A stretch of DNA of 60,900 bases from positions 1 through 60,900 of the forward strand of contig CAZPKK010000003.1 in the NCBI GenBank assembly GCA_964587175.1, given 5' to 3'. The notes under the pieces are model-generated. The model was not told the origin of the DNA, ran no database searches, and saw nothing but the letters and a program-made list of their open reading frames with translations. This DNA is from CALXVA01 sp964587175. Lineage in GTDB: Bacteria; Bacillota; Clostridia; TANB77; CAG-508. Shown piece by piece: positions 45,388 to 54,138 of the stretch. A program made the translations under genes and the position numbers. Each line of letters begins with the position of its first letter. The first letter of the stretch is position 1.

Positions 45388-46800
45388 ATGTTTAATAAAA
45401 TTTTAGGGTGGATAAGGAGTGTAATAAATAAAATGCTTAATATTAACATAGGAACAAAGTTTAAAGTGGATGTTGCTATTTCAAATGAAATGATAACAGC
45501 AAAAAACGCATGGGAAAATTTATACAAAGATGAGGCTAGATGGTTAAATGAAGACGTAATTAGTTGTGGACTTCCAGCAGCTATTGCCAGAGAATTTGCG
45601 ACATCAGCATTAGTAGAATTTGAAAGTGATATTACTGGTAGTGAAAGAGCAGATTTTTTAAATGAAACATATAAGAAAATGAAAAAGAAATTAAGAAAAA
45701 ACCTTGAATATGGCTGTGCCTTAGGAGACATGGTTTTTAAACCTTATGTCGCAAATAATAAATTAATAATAGACGTAGTAAAAGGTACTAATTTTTTCCC
45801 TGTTGAGTATGATAGCAACGAAGATTGTACTGCAGGAATTTTTGTTAGTAGGAAAATAGAAGGTAAATATTATTTCACTAGACTAGAATATCATAAATTA
45901 GATGTAAATAAGAAACAGTATAAGATAGTAAATAAAGCTTATATGAGTACAACAGAAGAAATTCTTGGTCAAGAAATATCTCTAAAAACTGTTTCTGACT
46001 GGACGGATATAGAAAGTGAAGTTACTATTGAAAATGTTGAAAAAGTTTTATTTGGTTACTTTAGAGTTCCCTTAGCAAATACAATAGATATAGATAGTCC
46101 TAATGGTGTATCTGTATATTCAAGAGCAATAAGATTAATAGAAGAAGCAGATAAACAATTTTCAAGGCTTTTATGGGAATTTGAAGGATCAGAATTAGCT
46201 ATAGATGCAGATCCAACAGCATTACAAAGTAGCAAAATAATGACAGATAAATTAGAGTTACCAAAATTAAAAGAAAGACTGTTTAGAGCCGGAGGAGGAA
46301 CTAGCAGAGATGGTAAAAACTTTTATGAAGTTTTTAGTCCAGCAATAAGAGAAACAGATTTATACAAAGGATTTAATGATATTCTTAAACGAATAGAGTT
46401 TGTCTGTGGACTAGCCTATGGAACTATATCAGATCCAGAAATGATAGAAAAAACTGCAACAGAGATAAATAGTGCAAAGCAAAGAAGTTATGCAACTATC
46501 AAAGATATTCAAAGAGCTTTAGAAGATGCATTAGAAGATACCATATATGCCATGGATATTTTAACAACATTATATAAATTAGCTCCTATTGGAAATTTTG
46601 AAATTAACTATACATGGGATGATAGCATATTAGTTGATGCTAAAGAAGAACAAACTATAATGATGCAGGAAGCCAACATGGGATACATAAAGAAAGAAAT
46701 CTATCTAATGAAACGTTATGGAGTGACAGAGGAACAAGCAAGAGAAATGATGCCGGTACAGGAAAGTGAGCAACAGGATAATGAAGAAGATGAAGAGTAG
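45388..46800 (+). CDS. Portal protein (SPP1-like)
   Basis: The 470 aa protein follows terL and has the portal-type C-terminal helical wing and an acidic Gln/Glu tail. Segments such as A-R-E-F-A-T-S-A-L-V and K-T-A-T-E-I-N-S-A-K-Q-R-S-Y match Firmicute siphovirus portals. It forms the dodecameric DNA entry ring. Confidence 0.85.
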   Translation: MFNKILGWIRSVINKMLNINIGTKFKVDVAISNEMITAKNAWENLYKDEARWLNEDVISCGLPAAIAREFATSALVEFESDITGSERADFLNETYKKMKKKLRKNLEYGCALGDMVFKPYVANNKLIIDVVKGTNFFPVEYDSNEDCTAGIFVSRKIEGKYYFTRLEYHKLDVNKKQYKIVNKAYMSTTEEILGQEISLKTVSDWTDIESEVTIENVEKVLFGYFRVPLANTIDIDSPNGVSVYSRAIRLIEEADKQFSRLLWEFEGSELAIDADPTALQSSKIMTDKLELPKLKERLFRAGGGTSRDGKNFYEVFSPAIRETDLYKGFNDILKRIEFVCGLAYGTISDPEMIEKTATEINSAKQRSYATIKDIQRALEDALEDTIYAMDILTTLYKLAPIGNFEINYTWDDSILVDAKEEQTIMMQEANMGYIKKEIYLMKRYGVTEEQAREMMPVQESEQQDNEEDEE

Positions 46801-48348
46801 GTGAATATAGTGTTAACTCCGGAGTATTTAGAGCATTGTGCAGATGAAGCCGTAAGAATAAATGTAGAATTAGAAAATTTTATTATAAAAGATATTGCTA
46901 GAAGAATTGTAGAAGCTGGAACTATGACAGAAACAGCCAGGCATCAAATAAAAGCACTTCAAGAAGCTGGATATTTATATGATGATATTATTGAAGAAAT
47001 TGCAAATATAATGAAAAAATCTAAAAATGCAGTAAAGAAGATATTTGAAAATGCAACAGTAGAAGCTATGAAATTTGATGATGAAATATATAAATTAGCT
47101 GGATTAAAGCCAACAGCATTTAGAGAAAGTCCTGTAATGATGCAAATATTAAGAGCAGGAATAGAAAAGGCTAATGGAGATATTAACAATTTAATAATGA
47201 CAACAGCAGGAACTTCACAAAGTAAATTTCAAGAAATGGCAAATATGGCATATAGGCAGTTTACAAGTGGAGCTTTTGACTATAATACAGCAATATTTAA
47301 TGCAGTAGAACAATTATCAAAAGATGGAATCAATGTATTATATCCTTCAGGAAAACTTGATAAAATAGATGTAGCAGTTAGAAGAGCTGTTTTAACATGT
47401 GTAAATCAAACAGCTAATAAACTTCAAGACCAACGAGCCGAAGAAATGGGAACAGATCTGGTAGAAGTTACTGCTCACATTGGAGCGAGAGTAACTAAAA
47501 AGCAAGACTGGACTAATCATGCTTGGTGGCAAGGAAAAGTTTATAGCATTAGTGGAAAAAGTGACAAATATCCTAGCCTAGAAGTTACAGGGTATGGAAA
47601 AATAGATGGATTAGGAGGAATAAATTGTAGACACAGTAAATTTCCATTTATAGAAGGTGTTAGTGAAAGAGCCTATACAGATAAAGAACTAGAAGAAATA
47701 AACAATAAAACTGTAAAATACAAAGGAAAGGAAATAGGAGAATATGAAGCTTTACAAATGCAAAGAGCAAAAGAAAGAGAAATAAGAGCTATAAAGAGGG
47801 AAATATCAGGCTATCAAGGAATAATGCTTGGTAGTAATGAAGAAAGTCTTGTAACACATGCTCAAAACAAATTTGATTTAACATCTGAAAAACTAAAAAA
47901 TAAAGAGAAAGAACTAGATGAATTTATAAGTGAAACAGGATTAAAAAGAAATACAGAAAGAGAAAGAGTAGCAGGCTTTAACAAAAGTATTTCGCAAAAA
48001 GCTGTAAACGCATCCAAAAGACTTGCAGAAAACAGAGAAATGCTATATAATAGTACCATAGAATTGGGCAGACAAATAGGATTTATAGATAATGTGGGTA
48101 CACAATCTTTTATTCCAAAAGGAGCGGAAATAACAAATATAGTGACAATAGCTGGAGACACAGCAAAGACTTTTAGAAATGCGAAAAAATACGTTGAATT
48201 GTATGGTGGAACAGTAAGTGATTGGAGTAAAAGAGCAGGTAAAATTGAAAGTGATAAATATATATTTGACATTCATTGGGTACAGAACAAAAATGGACTT
48301 ATGTTTGAGTGGAAATTAAAAAATAAAACATTGAAAGGAGGCACTTAA
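46801..48348 (+). CDS. Minor capsid protein with C-terminal nuclease-like domain
   Basis: The 515 aa protein matches the phage minor capsid protein 2 type (T-S-G-A-F-D-Y-N-T-A-I...G-A-R-V-T-K-K-Q-D-W-T-N-H-A-W-W-Q-G-K; G-G-I-N-C-R-H). The last ~85 residues (Y-V-E-L-Y-G-G...F-D-I-H-W-V-Q-N...F-E-W-K-L-K) resemble the small barnase/EndoU/RelE-like domains often attached to phage head proteins, perhaps injected with DNA. It has a GTG start. Confidence 0.8.
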   Translation: MNIVLTPEYLEHCADEAVRINVELENFIIKDIARRIVEAGTMTETARHQIKALQEAGYLYDDIIEEIANIMKKSKNAVKKIFENATVEAMKFDDEIYKLAGLKPTAFRESPVMMQILRAGIEKANGDINNLIMTTAGTSQSKFQEMANMAYRQFTSGAFDYNTAIFNAVEQLSKDGINVLYPSGKLDKIDVAVRRAVLTCVNQTANKLQDQRAEEMGTDLVEVTAHIGARVTKKQDWTNHAWWQGKVYSISGKSDKYPSLEVTGYGKIDGLGGINCRHSKFPFIEGVSERAYTDKELEEINNKTVKYKGKEIGEYEALQMQRAKEREIRAIKREISGYQGIMLGSNEESLVTHAQNKFDLTSEKLKNKEKELDEFISETGLKRNTERERVAGFNKSISQKAVNASKRLAENREMLYNSTIELGRQIGFIDNVGTQSFIPKGAEITNIVTIAGDTAKTFRNAKKYVELYGGTVSDWSKRAGKIESDKYIFDIHWVQNKNGLMFEWKLKNKTLKGGT

Positions 48349-48585
48349 TTGAAAGTTAGATACATTGGAACAAGCTTTGGAGTAGAAAGCTTAACAAATG
48401 GAAAAATTTATGAATGCATAGCTATTGAAGATGGTTTTCTGCGAATTATAGATGATAGTGGCGAAGATTACTTATATTCAGCAATAAAACCTGCTGCAAT
48501 GGATAATTTGGAATTATGTGGCAAATGGGAAATTATAGAAGACAATGAAAATGGAGATTTAAAAAAGGCACTAAAACAGATATAG
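48349..48585 (+). CDS. Small phage structural-region protein
   Basis: The 78 aa protein (MKVRYIGTSFGVESLTNGKIY...) is a small all-beta protein common after minor capsid genes. It has a TTG start with AAAGGAGG upstream. The function is unknown. Confidence 0.65.
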   Translation: MKVRYIGTSFGVESLTNGKIYECIAIEDGFLRIIDDSGEDYLYSAIKPAAMDNLELCGKWEIIEDNENGDLKKALKQI

Positions 48586-48592
48586 AAATAAA

Positions 48593-48620
48593 AAACATTA
48601 TAATTCGGTATAGTGTTTTT
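48593..48620 (+). terminator. Intrinsic terminator
   Basis: AACATTATA pairs with TATAGTGTT, with a T8 run after it. Confidence 0.75.
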
Positions 48621-48651
48621 TTTGTTGATAATTGAAAGGTGGTGATAAAAT

Positions 48652-48870
48652 ATGGCAAAAACAATTATGGTTGATTTAAAAATTAAGCAAAATTTTCAGG
48701 ACAAAGAAACTAAAGTTAGTTATAAAAAAGGAAGAATATATTCCTTTACAGAAAAAAGGGCTGAGGAATTATTAAAAAATCCTTATTTAGTTGAGAAAGT
48801 ATCAACAAAAGAAGTTAAAGATGTTGAAGAGACAGCAGATAGTATAGCAACAGAAAATACTACAAAATAG
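48652..48870 (+). CDS. Small phage protein before scaffold
   Basis: The 72 aa protein has K-G-R-I-Y-S-F-T-E-K-R-A-E-E-L-L-K-N-P-Y-L-V-E, a pattern frequent in small head-region proteins. AAGGTGG precedes it. The 154-base leader after it (48871-49024) has A/T-rich hairpins and CTCGT/ACGAG arms before the scaffold gene. Confidence 0.6.
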   Translation: MAKTIMVDLKIKQNFQDKETKVSYKKGRIYSFTEKRAEELLKNPYLVEKVSTKEVKDVEETADSIATENTTK

Positions 48871-49024
48871 TTTCTGGAAATTAAATAGTTATTATTTTTA
48901 GGCATATTTCATATGTCTATTTTTTTATGTAAAAATTCGATTACTTACAAATCGTAATAAATGTAAGCAGCAACGAGAAGAGAAACTCGTAGAAAATCGT
49001 AGCTGGGAAGAAAGGAAAAGTATT

Positions 49025-49621
49025 ATGAAAAGGAAATTTATTGAAGACCAAATCAAAGCTTTAGGAATAACCGATGAAGCTGAAATAAAGAAAGTAGTTG
49101 AATCAATTATGGAGGAGAACGGAAAAGATATTACTCCGTTAAAAACTCAAATTGAAACTTTAAAGGAAGATATCGAAGTACAGAAAGGTGTAGTTGATCA
49201 AAAAAACACAAAGATTAAAGAATTAGAAGAAGTCGATATAGAAGCACTAAAAACAGCTGAATATGAAAGAGGTAAAGCCGAAGGCTCAAAAGAGGTTGAA
49301 GAAATGAAATTCAATACTGCCTTAGAAACTGCCTTAAAAGGGTTAAAAGTAAAAGATAAGGCATCTATAATTGGTCATTTGAATATGAAAAAAATTGGCA
49401 AAGAAACAGACAAAGATACGGGAGAGATAAAAATTACAGGTTTAGAAGATCAAATAAAAGAAATTAAAGAAAAAGATAACGGTAAATATAATTATTTGTT
49501 TGAGCCAGAAGAAGGAGACAAACCTTTACCACGTTTTTCTACTCAACAAACAAATAATAATCAAACGAATACAAACAATGACACATTATTAGGAGCCTTA
49601 AAAGAAAAATTTAACAAATAA
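49025..49621 (+). CDS. Capsid scaffold protein (GP20-like)
   Basis: The 198 aa protein has a strong coiled coil (residues 35-75) and the position just before the major capsid gene, like GP20-type scaffolds. The C-terminal Q-T-N-N-N-Q-T-N-T-N-N tail probably precedes the capsid-binding end. Confidence 0.8.
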   Translation: MKRKFIEDQIKALGITDEAEIKKVVESIMEENGKDITPLKTQIETLKEDIEVQKGVVDQKNTKIKELEEVDIEALKTAEYERGKAEGSKEVEEMKFNTALETALKGLKVKDKASIIGHLNMKKIGKETDKDTGEIKITGLEDQIKEIKEKDNGKYNYLFEPEEGDKPLPRFSTQQTNNNQTNTNNDTLLGALKEKFNK

Positions 49622-49637
49622 TTAATAGGAGGTAAAT

Positions 49638-50621
49638 ATGATAACTTTAGCAGAAGCCAAAGTTGGTATGGCTGACAAAGTAGACCAACAAGTTATTGAT
49701 GAATTTAGAAGAGGATCTTTATTATTAGATATGTTAATCTTTGATGATGCAGTAAGTCCTGGAACAGGTGGAAGCACATTAACATACGGATATATGAAAT
49801 TAAAAACACCATCTACTGCAGCTTTTAGAAAACTAAATACTGAATATGAGGGCAACGAAGCAATTAGAGAGAAAGCATCAGTAGATTTAAAGATTTTTGG
49901 TGGAGAATTTAGCCTAGATAGAGTTATAATTAAGTCTTCTGGTGCTATTGATGAATTAGATTTCCAAATGAAAGAAAAAATAAAAGGAGCTGTAAACTTA
50001 TTCCATTACACAGTTATAAATGGTGATTCTTCTTCAAATGTAGATGAGTTTGATGGTTTGAATAAATTTCTAACTGGTTCAAGCACAGAATATAATGCTG
50101 ATGGTACAATTGATTTATCAACAAGTGAACAAATGGATAAAAATTATAATGAATTTTTAGATATGATGGATGAGTTTATTAGCTTAATGAATGGTAAACC
50201 ATCTTTACTTATGATGAATAGCAAAATGAAAACAAAAATGAAAGGAATTGCAAGAAGAGCAGGATATTATTCACAAACTGAAGATGCTTTTGGAAGAACT
50301 GTTGATAACTGGGATGGAGTTCCTTTCGTGGACTTAGAAGAATATTTTGATCCTGATACTCAAACTACAGTTCCATGTGTTCCAATTGCAGATGATGGAA
50401 CAACTTCTATTTATGCAGTTCAAATAGCTAATGACGGATTTCATGGAGTATCTTTGCAAGGAGAGCAAATAATTTCTACTGCACTACCTAACTTAGAGGA
50501 GGCAGGCGTAATCAAAAAGGGAGATGTAGAAATGGTTGCAGGAGTTTGCTTAAAGAACTCATTAAAAGCTGGTGTATTTAGAAATATTAAAGTAAAAGCA
50601 ACAGTAGTAAATGATGAATAG
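49638..50621 (+). CDS. Major capsid protein
   Basis: The 327 aa protein follows the scaffold and has G-G-S-T-L-T-Y-G-Y-M-K-L, G-G-E-F-S-L-D-R-V and a C-terminal G-D-V-E-M-V-A-G-V-C-L-K-N-S strand, consistent with an HK97-type fold. AGGAGG precedes it. A 36-bp segment at 50211-50246 is repeated exactly across its stop codon (50611-50646). Confidence 0.85.
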   Translation: MITLAEAKVGMADKVDQQVIDEFRRGSLLLDMLIFDDAVSPGTGGSTLTYGYMKLKTPSTAAFRKLNTEYEGNEAIREKASVDLKIFGGEFSLDRVIIKSSGAIDELDFQMKEKIKGAVNLFHYTVINGDSSSNVDEFDGLNKFLTGSSTEYNADGTIDLSTSEQMDKNYNEFLDMMDEFISLMNGKPSLLMMNSKMKTKMKGIARRAGYYSQTEDAFGRTVDNWDGVPFVDLEEYFDPDTQTTVPCVPIADDGTTSIYAVQIANDGFHGVSLQGEQIISTALPNLEEAGVIKKGDVEMVAGVCLKNSLKAGVFRNIKVKATVVNDE

Positions 50622-50655
50622 CAAAATGAAAACAAAAATGAAAGGATGATAGGGC

Positions 50656-51007
50656 ATGAGATATTGCGACTATAATTTCTATAAAGAAGAATATGGGCGG
50701 AACAATGCCCGAAAGTTCTTTTTTAAAATTATCAATCAGAGCGAGCATGTATATAAAAAGAAATACATTTGGAAGAATTGATATAGACAATATACCTGAT
50801 GAAGTAAAATACTGTATGTGTGACATTGCAGATCAAATCCAAAAGAAAGAAAAAAGATTTGGTAAAACTTCTGAAAGTGTTGGCTCTTGGTCCGTAAATT
50901 ATCAAGAAAATGCCGATATACAAGAAGAGTTTTTTGATACACTAGTAAATTATCTATTAAATGTAAAAACACCAGATGGCAATTCTATTTTGGCCAGGAG
51001 GTGTTAG
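50656..51007 (+). CDS. Head-tail connector protein, contains CGGA site
   Basis: Starting at ATG 50656 and reading CGGA (50698-50701) as one glycine (residue 15), the protein (116 aa) begins Y-C-D-Y-N-F-Y-K-E-E-Y-G-G-T-M-P-E-S-S-F, the typical N-terminus of gp6-like connector proteins. Without the shift, translation from the start with the good ribosome site (AAAGGATG) makes a short nonsense product. Confidence 0.83.
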
Positions 51008-51013
51008 AGATTT

Positions 51014-51436
51014 ATGTTTGAAGATGAGATAACCTTATACAATAAGAAATACAACTCTAATACGAGAGACTATGAATATAAGAGAACATATATAAAAGGC
51101 GTAAATATAGAAAAAGCAAAAGCTGTTAATGTAATAATGTCAGGACTTGAAAATGCTAGCTCTGGAACAATTTATATCCCTTCCGAAGATATTGATACGG
51201 AAGGGAAAAGTTTTGCTGAGAACAAAGAATATCAAGCCTTGTCAGAAGAAGAAATAGAAAAATTTTTCACTTTGCAAAATGGAGACATAATTGTAAAAGG
51301 TATCATTGATTATGAAATAAAAGAAGAAAATACGATTACTAATTTAAAAAATGTATATGACAATGTTTACGAAATAGTTAGTGTTGACGATAAAAGAAAA
51401 GGTGGATTACAACATTGGGAGGTATCTCTAAAATGA
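51014..51436 (+). CDS. Head closure / connector protein (DUF6751-like)
   Basis: The 140 aa protein (L-Y-N-K-K-Y-N-S-N-T-R-D-Y-E-Y...D-N-V-Y-E-I-V-S-V-D-D) resembles DUF6751 connectors located after gp6-like proteins. It overlaps the next gene. Confidence 0.65.
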   Translation: MFEDEITLYNKKYNSNTRDYEYKRTYIKGVNIEKAKAVNVIMSGLENASSGTIYIPSEDIDTEGKSFAENKEYQALSEEEIEKFFTLQNGDIIVKGIIDYEIKEENTITNLKNVYDNVYEIVSVDDKRKGGLQHWEVSLK

Positions 51437-51825
51437 TAGAATTTCACGGAACTTTAGAACTTGATAAAGACAAGATTTTAAAAGAAAAAGGACTAGAAAA
51501 TAACGGTTTTGCACAAAAGTTTGTTGATAATGAAGTTTTAAAAAGATGTGCGAAATATATACCCTTTAGAACAGGTGCATTAATGAATATGGGAACTTTG
51601 GGAACTGTAATAGGAAGCGGAGAAGTAGCTTGGATAGGAGTTAAGCCTAGATATCTATATTATGGAAAAGTCATGGTAGGACCTGCACCTAAAACAGTTA
51701 CAGATAAAGATCTAGTATATTATGGAGGACCTCAGAGAGGTGCATTTTGGTTTGAAAGAATGAAATCAGCAGAAGGGGAAGAGATAATAAAAGGACTTCA
51801 AAAACTAGTAAATGGAGGGAATTAA
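51433..51825 (+). CDS. Minor capsid / tail completion protein
   Basis: The 130 aa protein has C-A-K-Y-I-P-F-R-T-G-A-L and R-G-A-F-W-F-E-R-M-K, the pattern of HK97 gp10-like/minor capsid proteins at the neck. The start at 51433 overlaps the preceding stop (ATGA). Confidence 0.7.
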   Translation: MIEFHGTLELDKDKILKEKGLENNGFAQKFVDNEVLKRCAKYIPFRTGALMNMGTLGTVIGSGEVAWIGVKPRYLYYGKVMVGPAPKTVTDKDLVYYGGPQRGAFWFERMKSAEGEEIIKGLQKLVNGGN

Positions 51826-51831
51826 TAATTT

Positions 51832-52254
51832 ATGGAAACTACAAAAAAATCAATCATAAAAGCTCTTAGGGAATATATATCTTCATGTCCTTATTTACAT
51901 GATGGAAAAATAGGCGTTGATTATTTAGAACATGAAATTGCCTATAGTATTGAGCCAACACCTGTTGCACCAATTGATACTTATTTTATAGATGATTCGG
52001 AAATAAAACAATTTGCTTTTATTTTAGCAAGTCGTGAAAGTTATGGACAAGAAACAATTCAAAATATTTTAAATACAGAATTTTACGAAGACTTTAATAA
52101 TTGGATTGAAGAACAAAACTTAAATGGAAATTTACCAAAAATAGATGGAATTGAAACAATAGAGTGTACAAGTACAGGATATGCATATCAGACTGGAATT
52201 GATACAGCAAGATATCAAATTCCGTTAAAAATTACTTACTATAAAGAATTATAA
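51832..52254 (+). CDS. Tail terminator-like protein
   Basis: The 140 aa protein (I-I-K-A-L-R-E-Y-I...Y-S-I-E-P-T-P...A-R-Y-Q-I-P-L-K-I-T-Y-Y) is of the size and position of tail terminators, before the major tail protein. Confidence 0.65.
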   Translation: METTKKSIIKALREYISSCPYLHDGKIGVDYLEHEIAYSIEPTPVAPIDTYFIDDSEIKQFAFILASRESYGQETIQNILNTEFYEDFNNWIEEQNLNGNLPKIDGIETIECTSTGYAYQTGIDTARYQIPLKITYYKEL

Positions 52255-52274
52255 GAAAAGGAGGAACGGTTTAT

Positions 52275-52748
52275 ATGAAAAGAAGTTTATATGCTTCATT
52301 TATGGACATAGGAGGCTCAAATGGAGAAAATTTTGTAAGAATGGGGAAAGGTATTTCAGAAATGTCGGAAGCATACAATGCTGAAGAAGAATCAAATCAA
52401 TATATCCATGAAGACAGTGCAACTAATGAATTAATTTCTTATTCTCCTACTTTTGATGTTACACAGAAATGTTATGCAGACGAGCCAATTTTCATGTTTG
52501 TAGATGAGTTAAGAAAAAACTTAGCAGTAGAGGAAGATGCAAAAGTAAATTGCTTAAAAGTTTATTTATATAGTCAATTAGCAGAAAATGTTTATGAGGC
52601 TGCAAAAATAAATACAACTATTGTTATTAGTGATTTTGATGCTAAAGAAATAACATATAGCGTAAAACAAAATGGAGATCAAGAAAAAGGATATGTAACA
52701 ATAAATGATGGACAAGTAACATTTACAGCAGGAGAATATTCTGCTTAA
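52275..52748 (+). CDS. Major tail protein
   Basis: The 157 aa protein stands just before the tail chaperones and forms the tail tube by position and fold pattern (S-Y-S-P-T-F-D-V-T-Q-K-C-Y). A strong terminator follows (52755-52796), which fits a highly expressed gene. Confidence 0.8.
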   Translation: MKRSLYASFMDIGGSNGENFVRMGKGISEMSEAYNAEEESNQYIHEDSATNELISYSPTFDVTQKCYADEPIFMFVDELRKNLAVEEDAKVNCLKVYLYSQLAENVYEAAKINTTIVISDFDAKEITYSVKQNGDQEKGYVTINDGQVTFTAGEYSA

Positions 52749-52754
52749 TTGTAA

Positions 52755-52800
52755 AAAATGCTGTTATTACGACAAAAATCGTAATAGCAGTGTTTTCATT
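52755..52800 (+). terminator. Terminator after major tail protein
   Basis: AAAATGCTGTTATTACGA pairs with TCGTAATAGCAGTGTTTT with a single-loop hairpin; T-rich sequence follows. Confidence 0.8.
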
Positions 52801-52833
52801 ATATAATTTATAAAATTTTTAAAGGAGGAGAAT

Positions 52834-53358
52834 ATGTCAAACGGATCAATAAAAATTACAAAGAAAAATATATACACTATTGATTTATTAAATGATGAAA
52901 ATGAAGTGTTTTATACTTTAAAATTCCATATTGGAGATACTAAATTTCCAGTTAAAATATTAGAATTATATGATGATGCTTTTAAAGAAATGAAAAAATT
53001 AGAAGAGCAAGAAGAGTTACTAAAGAAAGAAATTTTAAATGAAGGGCATAAAGAAGTACCGTATATAGAAAATATAACAGCAGAAAATATAAAAAATATG
53101 GAAAATGAATTAAGTCCTGCTATGAGAAAATTTTTCTATATGGAAGCAGAGGGATATGATAGATTAAGAAATTTGTTAGATAAGTTTTTAGGAGAAGGTA
53201 CATGTCAAGCAATATTTGGAGATTACAACGACAAAGAAGAATTTGCAGATTTTCTAAAGGGATTATTACCTGAATTTGAAAAAATGGGAGTAAGAATTCA
53301 AAACATACAACAAAATATGTATAAAAAATATGCTCCGAAAAATAATAAGGTGATTTGA
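52834..53358 (+). CDS. Tail assembly chaperone
   Basis: The 174 aa helical protein lies between the major tail protein and Gp15, where tail chaperones are encoded. It has no membrane segment. AAAGGAGG is upstream. Confidence 0.65.
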   Translation: MSNGSIKITKKNIYTIDLLNDENEVFYTLKFHIGDTKFPVKILELYDDAFKEMKKLEEQEELLKKEILNEGHKEVPYIENITAENIKNMENELSPAMRKFFYMEAEGYDRLRNLLDKFLGEGTCQAIFGDYNDKEEFADFLKGLLPEFEKMGVRIQNIQQNMYKKYAPKNNKVI

Positions 53359-53359
53359 T

Positions 53360-53941
53360 ATGACTAATTATCCAACACATGCAGAAATTGACAGTAAACT
53401 ATATAAAATTAATACTGACTTTAGATATGCCTTAGCATGTTTTAAAATAATAGATGATGCTTCTATTTCTAATGTGGAAAGAGCTCTTGCAGTAATAAGT
53501 GTTCTGTTTGGAAAAGAAGATGAAGAAGGCAATATAGTAAATATACCAGAAAATCTGGAAGTTGCTTTAAAAAAAGCAGCTATTTTTTTATCATGTGGAA
53601 AAGAAAAGAAGAATATAAAGGAAGTAAAAAAAGACATGGACTTTGAATATGATTCTGGTTATATTCGTGCAAGTTTTATGTCTGATTATTCAATAGATTT
53701 AGCAACTTCAAAAATGCACTTTTGGCAATTTTGTGAATTAATAAGTGGTTTAACAGAAGATAGCATATTAAATCGTGTAAGAGATTTAAGAAATACTAAT
53801 TTATCGGATTATAAAGATTCTAAGACAAAACAGAAATTACAGGATGCAATGGAAAGAGTAGCTTTACCAAAAGAAGAAGATTATGATGCCGAAGAATTAG
53901 AAATGATAAATAATTTCAACAAATTGCTAGGAGATGATTAA
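53360..53941 (+). CDS. Gp15-family phage protein (tail chaperone partner)
   Basis: The 193 aa protein contains A-L-A-V-I-S-V-L-F-G, then M-D-F-E-Y-D-S-G-Y-I-R-A-S-F and M-H-F-W-Q-F, features of the bacteriophage Gp15 family. It overlaps the next small gene. Confidence 0.82.
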   Translation: MTNYPTHAEIDSKLYKINTDFRYALACFKIIDDASISNVERALAVISVLFGKEDEEGNIVNIPENLEVALKKAAIFLSCGKEKKNIKEVKKDMDFEYDSGYIRASFMSDYSIDLATSKMHFWQFCELISGLTEDSILNRVRDLRNTNLSDYKDSKTKQKLQDAMERVALPKEEDYDAEELEMINNFNKLLGDD

Positions 53942-54092
53942 AATAAAAAAAGTAGAATGTCCTTACTGTGGTTATCAAATGCCCATTACATTTAACAAAG
54001 AAGCTAAATGTAGTGGCGTTTTTGTTAAGTGTAAAGGTAAGAAATGTAAAAAAGTATTTGAAATAATAATAAAAGAAAAACAAGTCAAGTAG
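53934..54092 (+). CDS. Small zinc-ribbon protein (Com-like)
   Basis: The 52 aa protein has C-P-Y-C-G-Y...C-K-G-K-K-C-K-K, two Cys pairs like the Mu Com translational regulator. It overlaps the Gp15 gene by 8 bases and precedes the tape measure, in the position of Com-like proteins in other prophages. Confidence 0.6.
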   Translation: MIKIKKVECPYCGYQMPITFNKEAKCSGVFVKCKGKKCKKVFEIIIKEKQVK

Positions 54093-54138
54093 AGCCATTA
54101 TGTGCCGATGACTTACCAAAAATAAGGAGATGAGAGAA

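Noticed and set aside
45054..45731. 225-codon minus-strand ORF opposite terL/portal
   Set aside because: It is a shadow of two well-supported phage genes and has no start signals.
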